From Gymnogyps californianus (Eukaryota; Chordata; Aves; Accipitriformes; Cathartidae), in contig NC_059476.1 of assembly GCF_018139145.2 (NCBI RefSeq), positions 14,625,001 through 14,689,000 of the forward strand: a stretch of DNA of 64,000 nucleotides, read 5' to 3'. Position 1 is the stretch's first letter. Every line of letters begins with the position of its first letter. The position numbers were made by a program, and so were the translations under genes. The notes under the pieces are model-generated. The model saw only the letters and a list, made by a program, of their open reading frames with translations. It was not told the origin of the DNA and ran no database searches. Positions 62,752 to 64,000 of the stretch are shown piece by piece.

Positions 62752-62993
62752 CTAAGTGCTGCGGTATGTTTTGATGATATCTTTGATGGCCCGTCTGCAA
62801 ATGGGGCAGCAAGCGTTGGCCATCTTCTTGAGCTTCAGCCCACACGAATAGCAGAGACACATGTGTCCACAGGAGTAAATGACCGTGTCTACCATGTTCT
62901 CATAGCAGATGGTGCATTCATCTCCCCAGGGCCCTGAGACAGACGGGGAGATGGGTGACTCGGGCAAGCTGATTGGAGAGTTGGGAGCTGTGC
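62752..62993 (-). CDS. NEURL1: NEURL1 last coding exon: RING finger
   Basis: This exon encodes the C-terminus of neuralized E3 ubiquitin ligase 1, which ubiquitinates Notch ligands to drive their endocytosis and, in neurons, CPEB3. It opens with GC, completing Gly, after the acceptor TTTCAG (62995-62994), and reads [15 protein letters not shown], then the [62 protein letters not shown] (62754-62752). Zinc ligands are visible as CTIC, CGH, CLCYSC and CPIC, a C3HC4 RING. CTICYE, the [12 protein letters not shown] lead-in and the IIKTYRS end match NEURL1 better than NEURL1B (CTVCF, VIKIYR). The two NHR domains lie on exons outside the window. Confidence 0.93.
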
Positions 62994-64000
62994 CTGAAAC
63001 ACAAAGAACAAGGTCACTCATGCTGCTTAAAAGGCTTCCTGACATCCCAGGGTAATTTCTGCCCTGAAGCTAGCTACAGAGGGAGGAACCATGCCCTAGC
63101 AGAAATGGATGCTCCAGGACCAGGGGTCCTTCCTGTGACCTACTGTCCCACTCGCTGAGTCCTGGTTCACACGCAAAGGCTCAGGGCAGCAGAAAGGCAG
63201 CATCTGCTGGGATCTGCTGCCCATGTAGAGCAAACCAAGAGACAGCTGTTCCCACGCAGCAGGGGCAAAGAGCAGATTCACGTTTTCAAACCACTGTCCA
63301 AACATTAACAAAGGAGGAAAAATCAGGAAGGGCGGATCAAGCCATCTGCTTTGAAAAGGGAGAGGCCAGGTGGCACATGGTGGCAGCAGCTCCCAAGACA
63401 AGCAGTACTTCATCTCTAGGGCTGATCCAGGGATGTGGGACCACAATGCCTGGCTACAAATCACCCCGTATGGATCCTTCAGGACAGGGGTGGGGTGGTA
63501 CCCGCATGGACAGCATCTAGCTCATAGTGGGTCATTGCTTTGAGAGCTATGAGGGACTGCAGTAATTATGCTTGTGGCACACCCGTAATGAGGCCTCACC
63601 AATGAAGCCAGATGAGGTAGCAAGATAATGAGAAAATTTCTATTTTTTTCCCCCAAAACCCATTAAAAATCTGAATGTTTGCTGTCACCAGTTATTAGAC
63701 TTGAGACTGGTAGGTACCTTCAGTGAAAAACACTCCTGGTTTGGACAACAGTGACAACGATTTGGTAAGTTATATAACCCACCATCAATGCCTTGGGATC
63801 ATGCAGGTGCCTGGGGTTTTAAAAATGCTGCACAACAGCCTATCATTTTCTACTGCATGTACATTTATCTAAACTCACTGGAATTCATCGGCATATTAGA
63901 AGTATCAATACTGCCTTTTTCTGAAGAGGGTACTGAAGGTGTGTGGAGAGGGAAAGGGGGGCTGTAGGCATACCCGTAGCTCCAGTCTAAGCTAGCGTGC
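62994..64000 (-). other. NEURL1: NEURL1 intron (partial)
   Basis: This is non-coding sequence upstream of the last exon on the minus strand, ending in a pyrimidine-rich CCTTGTTCTTTGTGTTTCAG acceptor. I recognise no NHR-domain exon in it. Confidence 0.8.

Noticed and set aside
1..64000. CRISPR arrays, operons, phage, plasmid or endogenous-virus genes
   Set aside because: No spaced direct repeats, no clustered same-strand bacterial ORFs, and no recognisable viral domains; the window is a vertebrate intron-exon locus.

Overview
The window is vertebrate nuclear DNA, most likely from a bird. It shows intron-rich genes with GT-AG splice sites, long non-coding stretches, very few interspersed repeats, and one clear 3' tail of a CR1 LINE (about 15951-16020), the typical avian retroposon. 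The species cannot be named from the sequence. Almost every open frame outside the exons below looks like a chance ORF.

Layout. Positions 1-44685 (+ strand) carry the 3' two thirds of SH3PXD2A (TKS5/FISH), the Src-substrate scaffold of podosomes and invadopodia. Seven coding exons are readable, with matching intron phases: 17233-17346, 21927-22010, 33376-33493, 39115-39449, 40316-40365, 42539-42658 and 42790-44685. They encode about 905 residues: the second half of SH3 domain 1, complete SH3 domains 2 to 5 and the proline/serine-rich linkers. The PX domain and the first half of SH3-1 (about 200 residues) lie before the window. Positions 44686 to about 51.3 or 51.8 kb are a long 3' UTR with several AATAAA signals. 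About 51.8-60.0 kb is intergenic, with a small CpG-rich block near 58.2-58.4 kb. From about 60.0 kb to the end, on the minus strand, are the 3' UTR (about 60.0-62.75 kb), the last coding exon (62752-62993, the RING finger) and part of the last intron of NEURL1 (neuralized E3 ubiquitin ligase 1).

The two genes converge tail to tail, as SH3PXD2A and NEURL1 do in human 10q24. This, together with five SH3 domains rather than four and a RING sequence closer to NEURL1 than NEURL1B, identifies the locus as SH3PXD2A rather than its paralogue SH3PXD2B. The genes are neighbours, not a pathway: TKS5 organises actin-rich invasive protrusions, and NEURL1 ubiquitinates Notch ligands and other substrates.

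I found no undescribed biological system. The points most worth a second look are the symmetric 84-nt cassette exon, the missing serine-rich linker segment, the miRNA-site and poly(A) arrangement in the 3' UTR, a perfect intronic inverted repeat centred on an E-box, and the intergenic CpG block.
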